A stretch of DNA of 64,000 bases, taken from assembly GCA_946414025.1 (NCBI GenBank), contig CAMKMX010000004.1, positions 51,982 through 115,981 on the forward strand, given 5' to 3'. The stretch is from an uncultured Fibrobacter sp. (GTDB lineage: Bacteria > Fibrobacterota > Fibrobacteria > Fibrobacterales > Fibrobacteraceae). The translations under genes were made by a program, and so were the position numbers. Positions within the stretch are counted from its first letter, which is position 1. Each line of letters opens with the position of its first letter. The notes under the pieces were generated by a model, which saw only the letters and a program-made list of their open reading frames with translations, did no database searches and had not been told where the DNA came from. This document shows, one piece after another, positions 25,976-34,910 of the stretch.

Positions 25976-27923
25976 AATGCTCACGCATATAGGCCAAAGC
26001 CTTTTCGGGAGCCAGAGGCTTGCTGAAATAGTAGCCCTGGATGTAGCGACAGCCTTCCCGTTTCAAGAACTGCAGCTGTTCTTCCGTCTCTACCCCTTCG
26101 GCAATCAAGTCCAGGTTCAAAGTGTTGGCAATGCTAATCACCATCCGGGCAAAAGTGGCATCCTCTTCGTCGTCTGCGATGTGATCGATAAAGGACTTGT
26201 CCATCTTGAGGGTATGCACCGGATAGCGCTTGAGGTAAGAAAGGGAACTGTAGCCCGTACCGAAATCGTCAATAGAAATCTGAAGACCCATGTTGGAAAG
26301 AGCCCGCATAATGTCTATGGCCTTTTCCACTTCGCACATGGCGGTATATTCCGTTATTTCCAGCTTCAAGTTCTTGGGATTCAGGTGGGTTTCGGCAAGC
26401 ACCCGTTTTACATCGTCCACCATGTTGTCCAGGGTGAACTGCTTTGCAGAGAAGTTTACGGCCACACGGATATCGCTAAAGCCCATATCTACCCATTTCT
26501 TGGTCTGCTCGCAAGCCATCCGCAGAATCTGGGCACCCATAGGCACAATCAGGCCAGTCTCTTCGGCCAGAGGGATAAATTCTGCAGGGGATACAACCCC
26601 GTGCTCAGAATTGTTCCAGCGGACAAGAGCCTCGAAACCGGACACCCTGTTTCCCTGCTCGATATCGACGATAGGCTGGTACACCAGCACGAATTCCTGG
26701 GCCTGTATGGCTCTGCGGATTTCGTACTCCAGCTTGTAAAGCTTCATGGCCTTTTCGCGGATTCCACCAGCAAAGAACTGGATGCCACCGTGATTACCGC
26801 CCTTCTTCAAGTCCCTGAGCACTGCCGTGGCGTTAGACAGCAAATCTTCTACGCAGTCCACGTCCTTGTTTACCACGACCGCCATAGACACGCTGATATA
26901 GAGTTCCCGACCGTCCAACTGGATAGGGGTTTTCACCTTGTTGTGGAGACGCTTTACCGTAGGCATCAAATCATCATCGGAACCCTTGCCTTCAATATCG
27001 TGAAGCACCACCGCAAACACATCGGGACCAATGCGGGCCACGCAATCGTTGTTCCTGCAAGTGGAACGGATACGGTCAGAGACAATCTTCAGAACATTGT
27101 CGCCAAAGTTCATGGAATAGGATTCATTGATAGCGCCAAAGCTATCGATATCCAGAAGCACCACCGCAAAGGTGTAATCCGGCTTCTGAGCCGCCATATC
27201 TACATCTACCTTCAGCTTTTCCAAGAAGAACTTACGGTTATAGACACCGGTAAGGGCATCACGATAGGCGTAGAACTGACGGTTGCTTTCTTCCTGTTCC
27301 TGAGCACTTGTAATGGACCCGATAACGCGGATGGGCCTTCCTTCCTCGTTACATTGGGGGCGTCCCGAAATCATAATTTCAGAGCTGCCGTCCTTGGGAA
27401 CATTCAAGAGGCGCAGCTTCGCCGAAAACGGCGAGTTCTCCTCTAACGAAAAAGAGAATTTTTCCTTGAAGGTCGTCCAGTCACTTTCCAGGACGGCATT
27501 CTTGAGGGTATCAAAAGAATCTACAATGCTGGATGGCTGAATGTTCAAGAATTTCGCCACCCTGTTAGACCAATATGCCTTTCCCGTAGGCACGTCGAAA
27601 GTCCAGAAACCGTCGGAGGACACGTCCACCAGCATCTGGAACAGTTCGTCCTTTTCGGAAAGGTCCTTCTGGTAATCGCGGGCGGGAACCTGTTCCACCT
27701 TCTCGGGAATCACCACATCGTTACGAATCTTTTTTCTGTTGCCCTGAACAGGAAACTTGTAAAAGAGGGCCACGTACGCAAGAAAGGAAATTGCAAAGAA
27801 ATAGGGAATAAACCCCATAGGTTTTTCAGACAAATGAACGATGTCGGGAATAAATGCGGTAAACAGGAAACACGCAAATAAAAGCGCAAATCGCAAAACC
27901 GAATGTTCGTCAAACAATCTCAT
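25953..27923 (-). CDS. Membrane protein with PAS, degenerate GGDEF and EAL domains
   Basis: 656 residues from the ATG at 27923. Two hydrophobic segments lie in the first 60 residues, a PAS-like domain at about 95-215, GGDEF at about 235-390 and EAL at about 400-648. The GGDEF signature is changed to RIGPDVF, so cyclase activity is unlikely. The EAL domain keeps EALVRW, NFSAKQF, KLEITEYTAM, DDFGTGYSSLSYLK and AEGVET, so it should cleave cyclic di-GMP. The last residues (DVGARV) and the stop are encoded by a CTAGGG-type repeat. TAGGGA precedes ATG. Two tandem palindromes lie about 60-90 bases upstream. It probably controls surface or motility traits. Confidence 0.9.
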   Translation of the reverse strand: MRLFDEHSVLRFALLFACFLFTAFIPDIVHLSEKPMGFIPYFFAISFLAYVALFYKFPVQGNRKKIRNDVVIPEKVEQVPARDYQKDLSEKDELFQMLVDVSSDGFWTFDVPTGKAYWSNRVAKFLNIQPSSIVDSFDTLKNAVLESDWTTFKEKFSFSLEENSPFSAKLRLLNVPKDGSSEIMISGRPQCNEEGRPIRVIGSITSAQEQEESNRQFYAYRDALTGVYNRKFFLEKLKVDVDMAAQKPDYTFAVVLLDIDSFGAINESYSMNFGDNVLKIVSDRIRSTCRNNDCVARIGPDVFAVVLHDIEGKGSDDDLMPTVKRLHNKVKTPIQLDGRELYISVSMAVVVNKDVDCVEDLLSNATAVLRDLKKGGNHGGIQFFAGGIREKAMKLYKLEYEIRRAIQAQEFVLVYQPIVDIEQGNRVSGFEALVRWNNSEHGVVSPAEFIPLAEETGLIVPMGAQILRMACEQTKKWVDMGFSDIRVAVNFSAKQFTLDNMVDDVKRVLAETHLNPKNLKLEITEYTAMCEVEKAIDIMRALSNMGLQISIDDFGTGYSSLSYLKRYPVHTLKMDKSFIDHIADDEEDATFARMVISIANTLNLDLIAEGVETEEQLQFLKREGCRYIQGYYFSKPLAPEKALAYMREHYDVGARV

Positions 27924-27941
27924 ATTATCCCTAATAGGGTG

Positions 27942-28011
27942 AATATAACTTAAAACAGGGAATATTCGGGGTCTCCCCACAGTCCAACTCGGACTATTCC
28001 AACTTGGAATA
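27942..28011 (-). promoter_or_regulatory. Promoter/operator region of the GGDEF/EAL gene
   Basis: TATATT (27942-27947) is a -10 candidate. Further up, two adjoining palindromes are seen: AGTCCAACTCGGACT (27981-27995) and TATTCCAACTTGGAATA (27995-28011). The latter has the same 7-3-7 form as in the ompA promoter. Confidence 0.6.
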
Positions 28012-28012
28012 T

Positions 28013-28339
28013 TTACAGCTCTTCTAGCCTAGAATAAAGGTTGTAGAGCCTTTGGACTCCATTTTCAAGCCCATAATAGTGCTTGATGTAAGGAATAAGT
28101 AAGGTTAGGAACAGGATATCCAAGGCCAAAACCAGGTACTCCGGCATGGCCACAAAAAAAAGAAAGCCGCCCACAGTAAGCAGGGCAAAAAGAATCATGA
28201 CCAGCTCGTGAACCAACCTTTCGTGCTGGAAAAATCCGATATGGGTTCGAACCGAGAGCAACTCATCGCGCGAAAGGGGCGTACCCAGGGCAATACGCTG
28301 CTCCAGACTGCAGGCGTAATTTTCAAGATCCTTCAACAT
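28013..28339 (-). CDS. Small membrane protein of unknown function
   Basis: 108 residues from the ATG at 28339 (GAAGGAT directly upstream). An amphipathic N-terminal helix (KDLENYACSLEQRIALG) is followed by two adjoining membrane segments (about 57-77 and 79-95) and a short charged tail. No family is recognised. It is divergent from the acyl-CoA ligase gene; the 69-base gap must hold both promoters. The frame is open to a TTG at 28384 but that part is not convincing. Confidence 0.62.
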   Translation of the reverse strand: MLKDLENYACSLEQRIALGTPLSRDELLSVRTHIGFFQHERLVHELVMILFALLTVGGFLFFVAMPEYLVLALDILFLTLLIPYIKHYYGLENGVQRLYNLYSRLEEL

Positions 28340-28408
28340 ATCCTTCAATATATAGATTTTTTTCAAAAAAAATGAGCATTTCAACCATAAGAATATTATT
28401 TTCAGTAT

Positions 28409-30190
28409 ATGGAGTCCCTAAAATTCAATTCACTCCCCGAATTGTTCTTCGCCACCTGTCATCGAGAGGATTTTGGCGGCTGGTACCAGCGACAAAACGG
28501 GGACTGGACTCACTTTTCAAAGGAAAGCCTGGAACGAGATACCCAGGCCCTGGCCCTTGCACTCCATAACCACGGGGTTAAAGAAAGAGAAAGCATCGGA
28601 ATAATCGCCGGGAGTTCCCCCTACTGGATCATGGCAGATATCGCCACCCAGATCAACCATGCCCATGTGGTTCCTCTTTTCCCGAACATTTCGTCGGAAA
28701 ATTTCGTTTTCCAGTGCGAAGACTCCCTTGTCCGAATTCTGGTCATAAACAACTTGAACGACCTGGATGCGCCCCTGAGAGATGCCCTCTCTAAATTTAC
28801 CACGATTATCTGCATCGACTCCGCCTCGCCTCTCCCAGAAAACGGAACATACTGGGACGACCTATTGACCGAAGGCTACGGGCTGATGCAAGAAACGGAC
28901 AACACAAACTGGCTGCAGCACCAAATTCAAAGCATACGGCCAGACGACCTTTTCAGCATCATCTACACCAGCGGCTCCACCGGCAGACCCAAAGGGGCAG
29001 AACTCTCCCACCGGAACATGCTCTCCCAAATCCAGAGCATCCTGGACCTCTATACCATAGATCCAGAAAAAGACCGTTGCCTTACCATGCTGCCCGTAGC
29101 CCATGTATTCGAGCGGATGGCTGTCTATTTTTACATTCTGAATGGCGCAACCGTCTATTTTGCCGACTCTCCCAAAAATGCCGCCAAAATCATGACAGAG
29201 GTAAAGCCCTCCGTAATGATTGTGGTTCCCCGCATTCTTGAGCGGCTTTACGAGAGCATGACCGCAGCGGCAGACAAGGCCAGAGGGCCTAAACGGCTCA
29301 TCATCAAGAATGCCATCAAGCTCGCCAAGCTGAACGATCCCACCAAAAAACGCAGCCACGGCATGAGGTTTTTCGACAAGTTGGTCTATTCCAAGATGCG
29401 TGCTGCCATCGGCGGAAATTTCAGGATAATCGTTTCCGGCAGTTGCGCCTTGAACAAGAGCATCTTGCGTTTTTTACTGAACATCGGGCTTCCAGTTTAC
29501 GAGGGTTACGGCCTTACAGAATGTTCCCCTGTAGTCAGCGCCAACTGCGACCACGCCCTTACTCTAGGCAGCGTGGGTAGGCCCCTAAAGCACCTGCAGG
29601 TAAAAATTGGCGAAAACAACGAAGTCATGGTGAAGGGCGACAGCGTATTTGCAGGCTACCACAACATGCCGGAACTCAACGCCGAAATCTTTACCGAAGA
29701 CGGATTTTTCAAGACGGGAGACCAGGGAAGCATCGACGAAAACGGTTTTCTTTCCCTTACGGGCCGCATCAAGGAACTCCTAAAGACCAGCACCGGCAAA
29801 TACGTAAGCCCCAACCCCATCGAGCTTGAAATCAGCCGTCACCCCCTGGTGGAGCAGGCCCTGGTCATTGCCAACGACCGCAAGTTCGCCTCTGCCCTTA
29901 TCTGGATTAACCCCGAAGGGGCTAGGCGCCTGCTCCGAATTTCCAAGGACGATTTTCGCATGGACCTTGCGCTGAAATCCCTTAGGGTCCGTGAATCTAT
30001 CCTCCGGCACATCACCCGCATCAACCGTAAGTTGAACCACTGGGAAAAAATCTGCCGGTGGAGCCTCATCGGGGACGAACTTACCATAGAATCCGGTCTG
30101 CTTACCCCCACCCTAAAAATTCGCCGAAAAATTGCCGAAGAACGCTACGCCGACAAGATTGAAGGGATGTATTCGACACCCATCTCCTAG
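28409..30190 (+). CDS. AMP-dependent synthetase / long-chain acyl-CoA ligase
   Basis: 593 residues, the length of bacterial long-chain acyl-CoA synthetases. Motifs: IIYTSGSTGRPKGAELSHRNM (ATP loop), VYEGYGLTECSPVV (A5), FFKTGDQGSIDENGFLSLTGR (A7-A8) and a C-terminal lysine in TSTGKYVSPNPIE. It adenylates a fatty acid and forms its CoA thioester for lipid metabolism; chain length cannot be told. No ribosome site is visible before the ATG; the message may be almost leaderless, with TATTAT close upstream. Confidence 0.9.
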   Translation: MESLKFNSLPELFFATCHREDFGGWYQRQNGDWTHFSKESLERDTQALALALHNHGVKERESIGIIAGSSPYWIMADIATQINHAHVVPLFPNISSENFVFQCEDSLVRILVINNLNDLDAPLRDALSKFTTIICIDSASPLPENGTYWDDLLTEGYGLMQETDNTNWLQHQIQSIRPDDLFSIIYTSGSTGRPKGAELSHRNMLSQIQSILDLYTIDPEKDRCLTMLPVAHVFERMAVYFYILNGATVYFADSPKNAAKIMTEVKPSVMIVVPRILERLYESMTAAADKARGPKRLIIKNAIKLAKLNDPTKKRSHGMRFFDKLVYSKMRAAIGGNFRIIVSGSCALNKSILRFLLNIGLPVYEGYGLTECSPVVSANCDHALTLGSVGRPLKHLQVKIGENNEVMVKGDSVFAGYHNMPELNAEIFTEDGFFKTGDQGSIDENGFLSLTGRIKELLKTSTGKYVSPNPIELEISRHPLVEQALVIANDRKFASALIWINPEGARRLLRISKDDFRMDLALKSLRVRESILRHITRINRKLNHWEKICRWSLIGDELTIESGLLTPTLKIRRKIAEERYADKIEGMYSTPIS

Positions 30191-30218
30191 ATTCTACCCC
30201 CTATCCCCTATTTTTATT

Positions 30219-30224
30219 TATATT
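30219..30224 (+). promoter_or_regulatory. -10 element (TATATT) of the lipoprotein gene at 30252
   Basis: TATATT after a T-rich stretch, 28 bases before ATG. The base run before it (ATTCTACCCCCTATCCCCTA) is of the TAGGGG repeat type. Confidence 0.5.
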
Positions 30225-30251
30225 ACAGTTATTCAAACAAAGAGGATTACC

Positions 30252-30752
30252 ATGAAAACAAAAATCTTTACACTCCTGGCCGCATCCACCTTGGCCTTCT
30301 TCACGGCCTGTAGCGACGATAGCGGAAGCAAGTCCATCGCCGAAATTTGCGCCGACGGATTGTCCGAAGACTGCCTTGTCGGCACGTGGACACTGAAGTC
30401 TATTAGTCAAAAAAGCGACAAGAGCGTTGTCATTACCGACTTTTCTTCAGCCCCTGGAAAAATGGAATTCCGTGAAGACGGAATCTACCGCTACACACGA
30501 TCCGCTATGGGAAGTTGCGGTGGTGCTGACGAAGGCGAATGGAGCATCTCCGAAGATGGCAAAAACCTAACATTCTTCGAAAACAAGCAGGGAGACTGCA
30601 TTGAATTCCAGAAGAAATATGTCGTAACACCTTCTATCGAAGTCGTCGGCGAAACCGTCACCTTGAGCCTCAACAAGGTCGTTTTCCAGCAAGACGAAAG
30701 CGAAGGCTTGGATGCGGGTAACGACACCGAGGTGTTCGTCCGCACGGAATAA
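30252..30752 (+). CDS. Lipoprotein with lipocalin-like domain, 166 aa
   Basis: The start at 30252 has GAGG before it. Signal MKTKIFTLLAASTLAFF, lipobox FTAC, then SDDSGSKS. The mature part begins with LVGTWTLKSIS and continues with KMEFREDGIYRY and GEWSISEDGKNLTFFE, typical of lipocalin-like envelope lipoproteins (a G-x-W start followed by beta strands). The ligand is unknown. It has its own terminator. Confidence 0.85.
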   Translation: MKTKIFTLLAASTLAFFTACSDDSGSKSIAEICADGLSEDCLVGTWTLKSISQKSDKSVVITDFSSAPGKMEFREDGIYRYTRSAMGSCGGADEGEWSISEDGKNLTFFENKQGDCIEFQKKYVVTPSIEVVGETVTLSLNKVVFQQDESEGLDAGNDTEVFVRTE

Positions 30753-30772
30753 GCACTCTATTTTATGGATAC

Positions 30773-30805
30773 AAGAGTCTCGCAGTCATGCGGGACTCTT
30801 TTTGT
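30773..30805 (+). terminator. Terminator after the lipocalin-like lipoprotein
   Basis: AGAGTCTCGCA-GTCA-TGCGGGACTCT then TTTTTGTTT. It lies between two convergent genes. Confidence 0.9.
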
Positions 30806-32734
30806 TTATCGCCAGCGATGCTTTTCGTATTCGCGGAGGGACTTGACCGCGCCCAGGATCTCTCCACTGCCCGTCACCTGCGGTTCGATACGGGCAAGGA
30901 ACGCTCCCACCGTCTCCCCCGGCATACGGACAAAACCTTGACGTTTCAAGATTTTCTCTGCACGGTCAAGGGAGCGGGCCCATTTTTGCGTGCGCAGGTC
31001 TGTTTTTTGACGATCCTTGTGTCTATTTCTTTTAAGTAAGCTACGGACAAGGATTACCAGCAAAAGTAAAAAGGGAATTCCGTAAACCAAGGGATTGTCC
31101 AAAAGCCCTTGGGTAGTAACTTGCCAGTCATCCACCACACGACGCCACTCCCCTTCTTTTAGCAGGTGGAAAATACGGGCAAAGCGCCCGCGCACACCCT
31201 CCCACCAGGACTGCCAGCCGGAAGTTCTTGCAAACAGCCCAAGCCTCATTGGTGGCGTGGGGTCAAAAGAATACCACCGGCCATTCCAGAGGACCTCTAC
31301 CCAAGCGTGGCTGTGGTACCTGCGAAATACAACATAGTCACGATCATCGATACGTTCTGGATGTGCAAAGCCCGTCACATAGCGAGCCTGAATTCCCTGG
31401 TGCCGCAAGAGCAGCACCGAAAGGGTGGCGTAGTATTCGCAAAAGCCTTCCTTGGCATTCCAGAATGCCCGGAGCGGCTCCCTCGTGTTTCTATGGACAC
31501 CAGGAACAACCAACGAGTACTTGAAGTTTTGGACAAAATAATCCCGTATGTCCGTCAGAACCGCTCTTTCATAAGAGCCATCTGACAAAGAATCCTGCAG
31601 AGAATCCCTTTGGGGCAAGTTCATTGCCTTGGCGACAGAATCCACAAAGGCGACATGGGACTTTCCCATTTGCAAGTAAACAGAATCGCCCTCGTCAAAA
31701 TCAGTTTGTCGAGAAGCCCCATCATCGGAATCGCCTACAAAATAATACCAGTCCCCATGAGTCCCGTTAGCGCCAGCAAAAATTCCCGTTTTGTAGAAAT
31801 CTAGGGAATCCGCATTCTTGGCGGCAACGCCCAGCGCATTAAATGGGGCGAAAAGAAAACCGAAATTGTCCAGAGCAGACTGGACCCACACAGTACGCAC
31901 ATTTTCACGCCTGGTGGAAGAATCCACAAGTTCAAAGACCGGATAGTCGATGCGGTAATAAGCCGGATAGAGTTTCTGTTCAGGCTTTGCAGGGAGTTTC
32001 CAGATGTTGCCCAGGTATTTTTCATAGACGGCGGCCCGCAGGTATTCGGGAGCATCCCTGTCCCACACCCGCAAAATCACCTGACGGTTATACCTGGAAC
32101 TGTAATTGTTGGAGAAAGATCCCAAGGACACCACGGGGTCAAAGCCCATGACCCGATTCCGCTCCATGTAATCCCTGGCCCAGCGACCGTCGTAACTCCG
32201 GTGGCTTTTCCAGTATTGCCAACCTCCCAAAGAAGTAAAACCGAAGAAGGCAATCAGCAACAAGAACAGCCCGTACTTGTACCAGGCCGTCTTTGTGCGC
32301 CTGTAGGCAAGAATAGCAAGCAGTATGCCCACCGCTCCCAAGATGCCTCCGGTGCGCCCCGCCTGGAACATTCCCAAGAGCAGAGCCGCCACGCCATCAA
32401 AAATGACAAAGGCCTCAAAACCACCCCGCCCAAGACTCCGTTTCTGGAGCCACGCCAAAGTTAACAAGTACCAGGCCGGAATAAACACTACGTAAGGGGA
32501 AATTCCGTTTTCCACCTCGGGAGTCACCACCCACCACAGGGCATAGGGAACGATAGCCCCATAGGCAAAACGTTTCTTGTACAGGGGCGTAGGCTTTTCC
32601 AGCCTCCAGTGAAGGTACAAGAATCCCAAGGCGAAAATAATTCCAAGCGGGAGCATCTCGCTGGAGATTCCCAGATTCACGGAAGCAAGCACCAGGAATA
32701 GCGTCTTGAATATTTCCCTCAGGGATTTTCTCAT
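30806..32734 (-). CDS. Transglutaminase-like membrane protein (TgpA type)
   Basis: 642 residues. About six membrane segments in the first 190 residues are followed by a periplasmic transglutaminase-core domain. Its triad is visible: Cys in EGFCEYYATLSVLLLR, His in YHSHAWVEVLW and Asp in WYSFDPTPP. One more membrane segment lies near 550 (VYGIPFLLLLVILVRSLL), then a basic cytoplasmic tail. Such proteins occur in three-gene sets with DUF58 and MoxR proteins, as here; the substrate is unknown. The start overlaps the DUF58 stop (ATGA), so the genes are coupled. Confidence 0.88.
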   Translation of the reverse strand: MRKSLREIFKTLFLVLASVNLGISSEMLPLGIIFALGFLYLHWRLEKPTPLYKKRFAYGAIVPYALWWVVTPEVENGISPYVVFIPAWYLLTLAWLQKRSLGRGGFEAFVIFDGVAALLLGMFQAGRTGGILGAVGILLAILAYRRTKTAWYKYGLFLLLIAFFGFTSLGGWQYWKSHRSYDGRWARDYMERNRVMGFDPVVSLGSFSNNYSSRYNRQVILRVWDRDAPEYLRAAVYEKYLGNIWKLPAKPEQKLYPAYYRIDYPVFELVDSSTRRENVRTVWVQSALDNFGFLFAPFNALGVAAKNADSLDFYKTGIFAGANGTHGDWYYFVGDSDDGASRQTDFDEGDSVYLQMGKSHVAFVDSVAKAMNLPQRDSLQDSLSDGSYERAVLTDIRDYFVQNFKYSLVVPGVHRNTREPLRAFWNAKEGFCEYYATLSVLLLRHQGIQARYVTGFAHPERIDDRDYVVFRRYHSHAWVEVLWNGRWYSFDPTPPMRLGLFARTSGWQSWWEGVRGRFARIFHLLKEGEWRRVVDDWQVTTQGLLDNPLVYGIPFLLLLVILVRSLLKRNRHKDRQKTDLRTQKWARSLDRAEKILKRQGFVRMPGETVGAFLARIEPQVTGSGEILGAVKSLREYEKHRWR

Positions 32735-33963
32735 GGGAGCAAATCCTCCTGCCTAGTCAGGGAAATTTTATCCTTCAAAAGGGAGCTGTGGACCATCAGG
32801 GTATCGTCACCCGCTGCCGTCGGGACTTTCCCGTCACAGACAAGGACCTGCTTGTGGACCAGCGGGTTTTCTTCCCGATGGAGCCCGAGACGTAGCACCG
32901 GCCCCATGGGCCTTGCCGCCGGAGACCAGGGGCCCTCTGTTGCAGACCCGCTCTTTTTGAAAGGGTTTGCCGTCGGAATCCGGGCGAGGGCGGCAAAAAG
33001 GCTGTCGCCACCGTCGCTTGCGTTCAAGGAAATTTCTTCGTCGTTTATGAAGAACCGTCCAAGGATTCCACGTTCCATGAACCAGGCACCCACTCCTGCC
33101 GCAAGGCGTATAAGGTCCTCTTGCAGGGAGCGTTCCTGCAGAGTGTTTCCCCGCACATCCAGCACCATCACGATTCCGGCTCCACGTTCAGCCTCAAATT
33201 CCTTGGTAAAGGGCCTTCCGTAGCGGGCAAAGGCCTTGTGGTGCAAATCCCGCAGGGCATCCCCTTCCTGGTATTCCCGCACGCCCGAAAAATCCAGCCC
33301 GCGGGCAAAGCCGCTGGTCAACAGAGGCGCAAAGACCATACCGCTACTACCCCAGGTCAAAAAATCAAAGGCCGATATTTTCACTGGTTTCGGGTAAACC
33401 AGAAGTTCCGCGGATCCCGCCTTGGCACTATACCGCAACATGCCCATGATTTCGGGAATCAAGAGAGACACCTTCCCTACCGTAAAGGCGCCACGCTTCT
33501 TGGTTCTGACCTTGCACTGGAGCATTGCGGATTCGCCCTGATTCACAAGCACATAGGGCGATTCTTCGCTTGCAAGACTGGCATCCATGCGGAAACAGGA
33601 AAGGGATACCGCGTCTATCCGGTTTTTGGCAGTCACCTGCACCTGGACCGTTGCCGTTTCGCCTTCCACAACAGGAGAAACTTCTATAGCCCCCGCTTCA
33701 AAGCGGTTCTTTCGGCAGGTCATAAAGAGGGAGGGGAACAGCGCCAGGAACAACAGAAAATCCAAGCCGCAGAAAATCCAGGCGGCCCAGAATCCGGGCA
33801 CGAGTCCCGCCACCATAGAGAAAAACATCAGCGCAAAGGCACTGTGGCCGGCGGGCATAAAGTACTCCTGCCAGATAAAGTAAAGCCGCATGAGAAGCCC
33901 CGTCCTCTTGGGAGTCCGGGGGTACGCCTCCAGCAGCCACCTTATGGAAGGAACCTTCGACAT
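32731..33963 (-). CDS. DUF58 domain protein
   Basis: 410 residues. Two membrane segments near 35-80 come first, then a beta-rich region. The DUF58 core reads GLDFSGVREYQEGDALRDLHHKAFARYG, followed by a von Willebrand-like start (GIVMVLDVRGN). DUF58 proteins are partners of MoxR ATPases, which are thought to act as chaperones for metal-binding or envelope complexes. GCGGGGAAC precedes the ATG. It is the middle gene of the operon MoxR, DUF58, transglutaminase. Confidence 0.88.
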   Translation of the reverse strand: MSKVPSIRWLLEAYPRTPKRTGLLMRLYFIWQEYFMPAGHSAFALMFFSMVAGLVPGFWAAWIFCGLDFLLFLALFPSLFMTCRKNRFEAGAIEVSPVVEGETATVQVQVTAKNRIDAVSLSCFRMDASLASEESPYVLVNQGESAMLQCKVRTKKRGAFTVGKVSLLIPEIMGMLRYSAKAGSAELLVYPKPVKISAFDFLTWGSSGMVFAPLLTSGFARGLDFSGVREYQEGDALRDLHHKAFARYGRPFTKEFEAERGAGIVMVLDVRGNTLQERSLQEDLIRLAAGVGAWFMERGILGRFFINDEEISLNASDGGDSLFAALARIPTANPFKKSGSATEGPWSPAARPMGPVLRLGLHREENPLVHKQVLVCDGKVPTAAGDDTLMVHSSLLKDKISLTRQEDLLP

Positions 33964-33974
33964 GTTCCCCGCTT

Positions 33975-34883
33975 CTACTTAGGGATTTTCACCTGGGTGC
34001 GGATAGATTCCAGAATGTTTTTCACCGTAGAGGCGTTTCCGTCTTTCGCAAAGACACGGTGTTCCATCACCGCGGAATACACCCGCTGGATGTCGTCGGG
34101 ATTCACGAAGTCCCGGCCCTGGATGTAGGCAGAAGCCTGGGCCATCTTGATGAGGTTGATTCCTGCACGGGGGCTTGCGGCCAGGCGTACGGCTGGGTTT
34201 TCACGGGTGGCCTGGACCAGCGACACCACGTACCTTTCCAGGGATTCGTCCACGTGAACCTTGCGGACGGCATCCCTCGCCTTCAGGATTTCTTCGGGCG
34301 TGGTAACAGCGGTCAGTGTGTCCAGGGGTTTACCTTCCCGATGGCTCCGCAAAATCTGCAGTTCCGTTTCCGTAGAGGGGTAGCCCAGCGAAAGCCGGAT
34401 CAGGAACCGGTCCATCTGGGCCTCGGGCAGGGGGAACACCCCGTGGAATTCCACCGGGTTTTCCGTGGCCAGCACCATGAACAGTTTAGGCAGCGCGTGC
34501 CGTTCCCCTTCCAGGGAAACCTGACGCTCTTCCATGGCCTCCAGCAGGGAACTCTGGGTGCGGGGCGAGGCGCGGTTAATCTCGTCGGCCAAGAGAATCT
34601 GGGTAAACACGGGCCCCTTCCGGATTTCAAAGTCCCCCGTGTTCATGCGGAACACCGCCCCGCCGGTCACATCGGCAGGCAGCAGGTCCGGCGTGAACTG
34701 GATGCGGGCGAAATCCGCCCCGATGGCTACCGCCAGGGCCTTCGCCAAAGTGGTCTTTCCGGTACCGGGCACATCTTCTACCAGCACATGACCGTCGGCC
34801 AGCAGGGCCATGACCAGCATTTCTACGGACTCCCGCTTGCCAAGCAACACGGAGTCCAGGGCGTTCAAAAGTTTTTCAATCAT
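33975..34883 (-). CDS. MoxR family AAA+ ATPase
   Basis: 302 residues from the ATG at 34883 (a GTG at 34889 is an alternative). Walker A VEDVPGTGKTTLAKALA, Walker B LLADEINRASPRTQSSLLEAM and sensor FMVLATENPVEFHGVFPLPEAQ match the MoxR/RavA group. It likely remodels the DUF58 protein encoded next. No ribosome site is clear, and TTATATTG lies a few bases upstream, so the leader is very short. Confidence 0.92.
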   Translation of the reverse strand: MIEKLLNALDSVLLGKRESVEMLVMALLADGHVLVEDVPGTGKTTLAKALAVAIGADFARIQFTPDLLPADVTGGAVFRMNTGDFEIRKGPVFTQILLADEINRASPRTQSSLLEAMEERQVSLEGERHALPKLFMVLATENPVEFHGVFPLPEAQMDRFLIRLSLGYPSTETELQILRSHREGKPLDTLTAVTTPEEILKARDAVRKVHVDESLERYVVSLVQATRENPAVRLAASPRAGINLIKMAQASAYIQGRDFVNPDDIQRVYSAVMEHRVFAKDGNASTVKNILESIRTQVKIPK

Positions 34884-34910
34884 GTTCACAATATAACAAG
34901 GTTTTGGATG

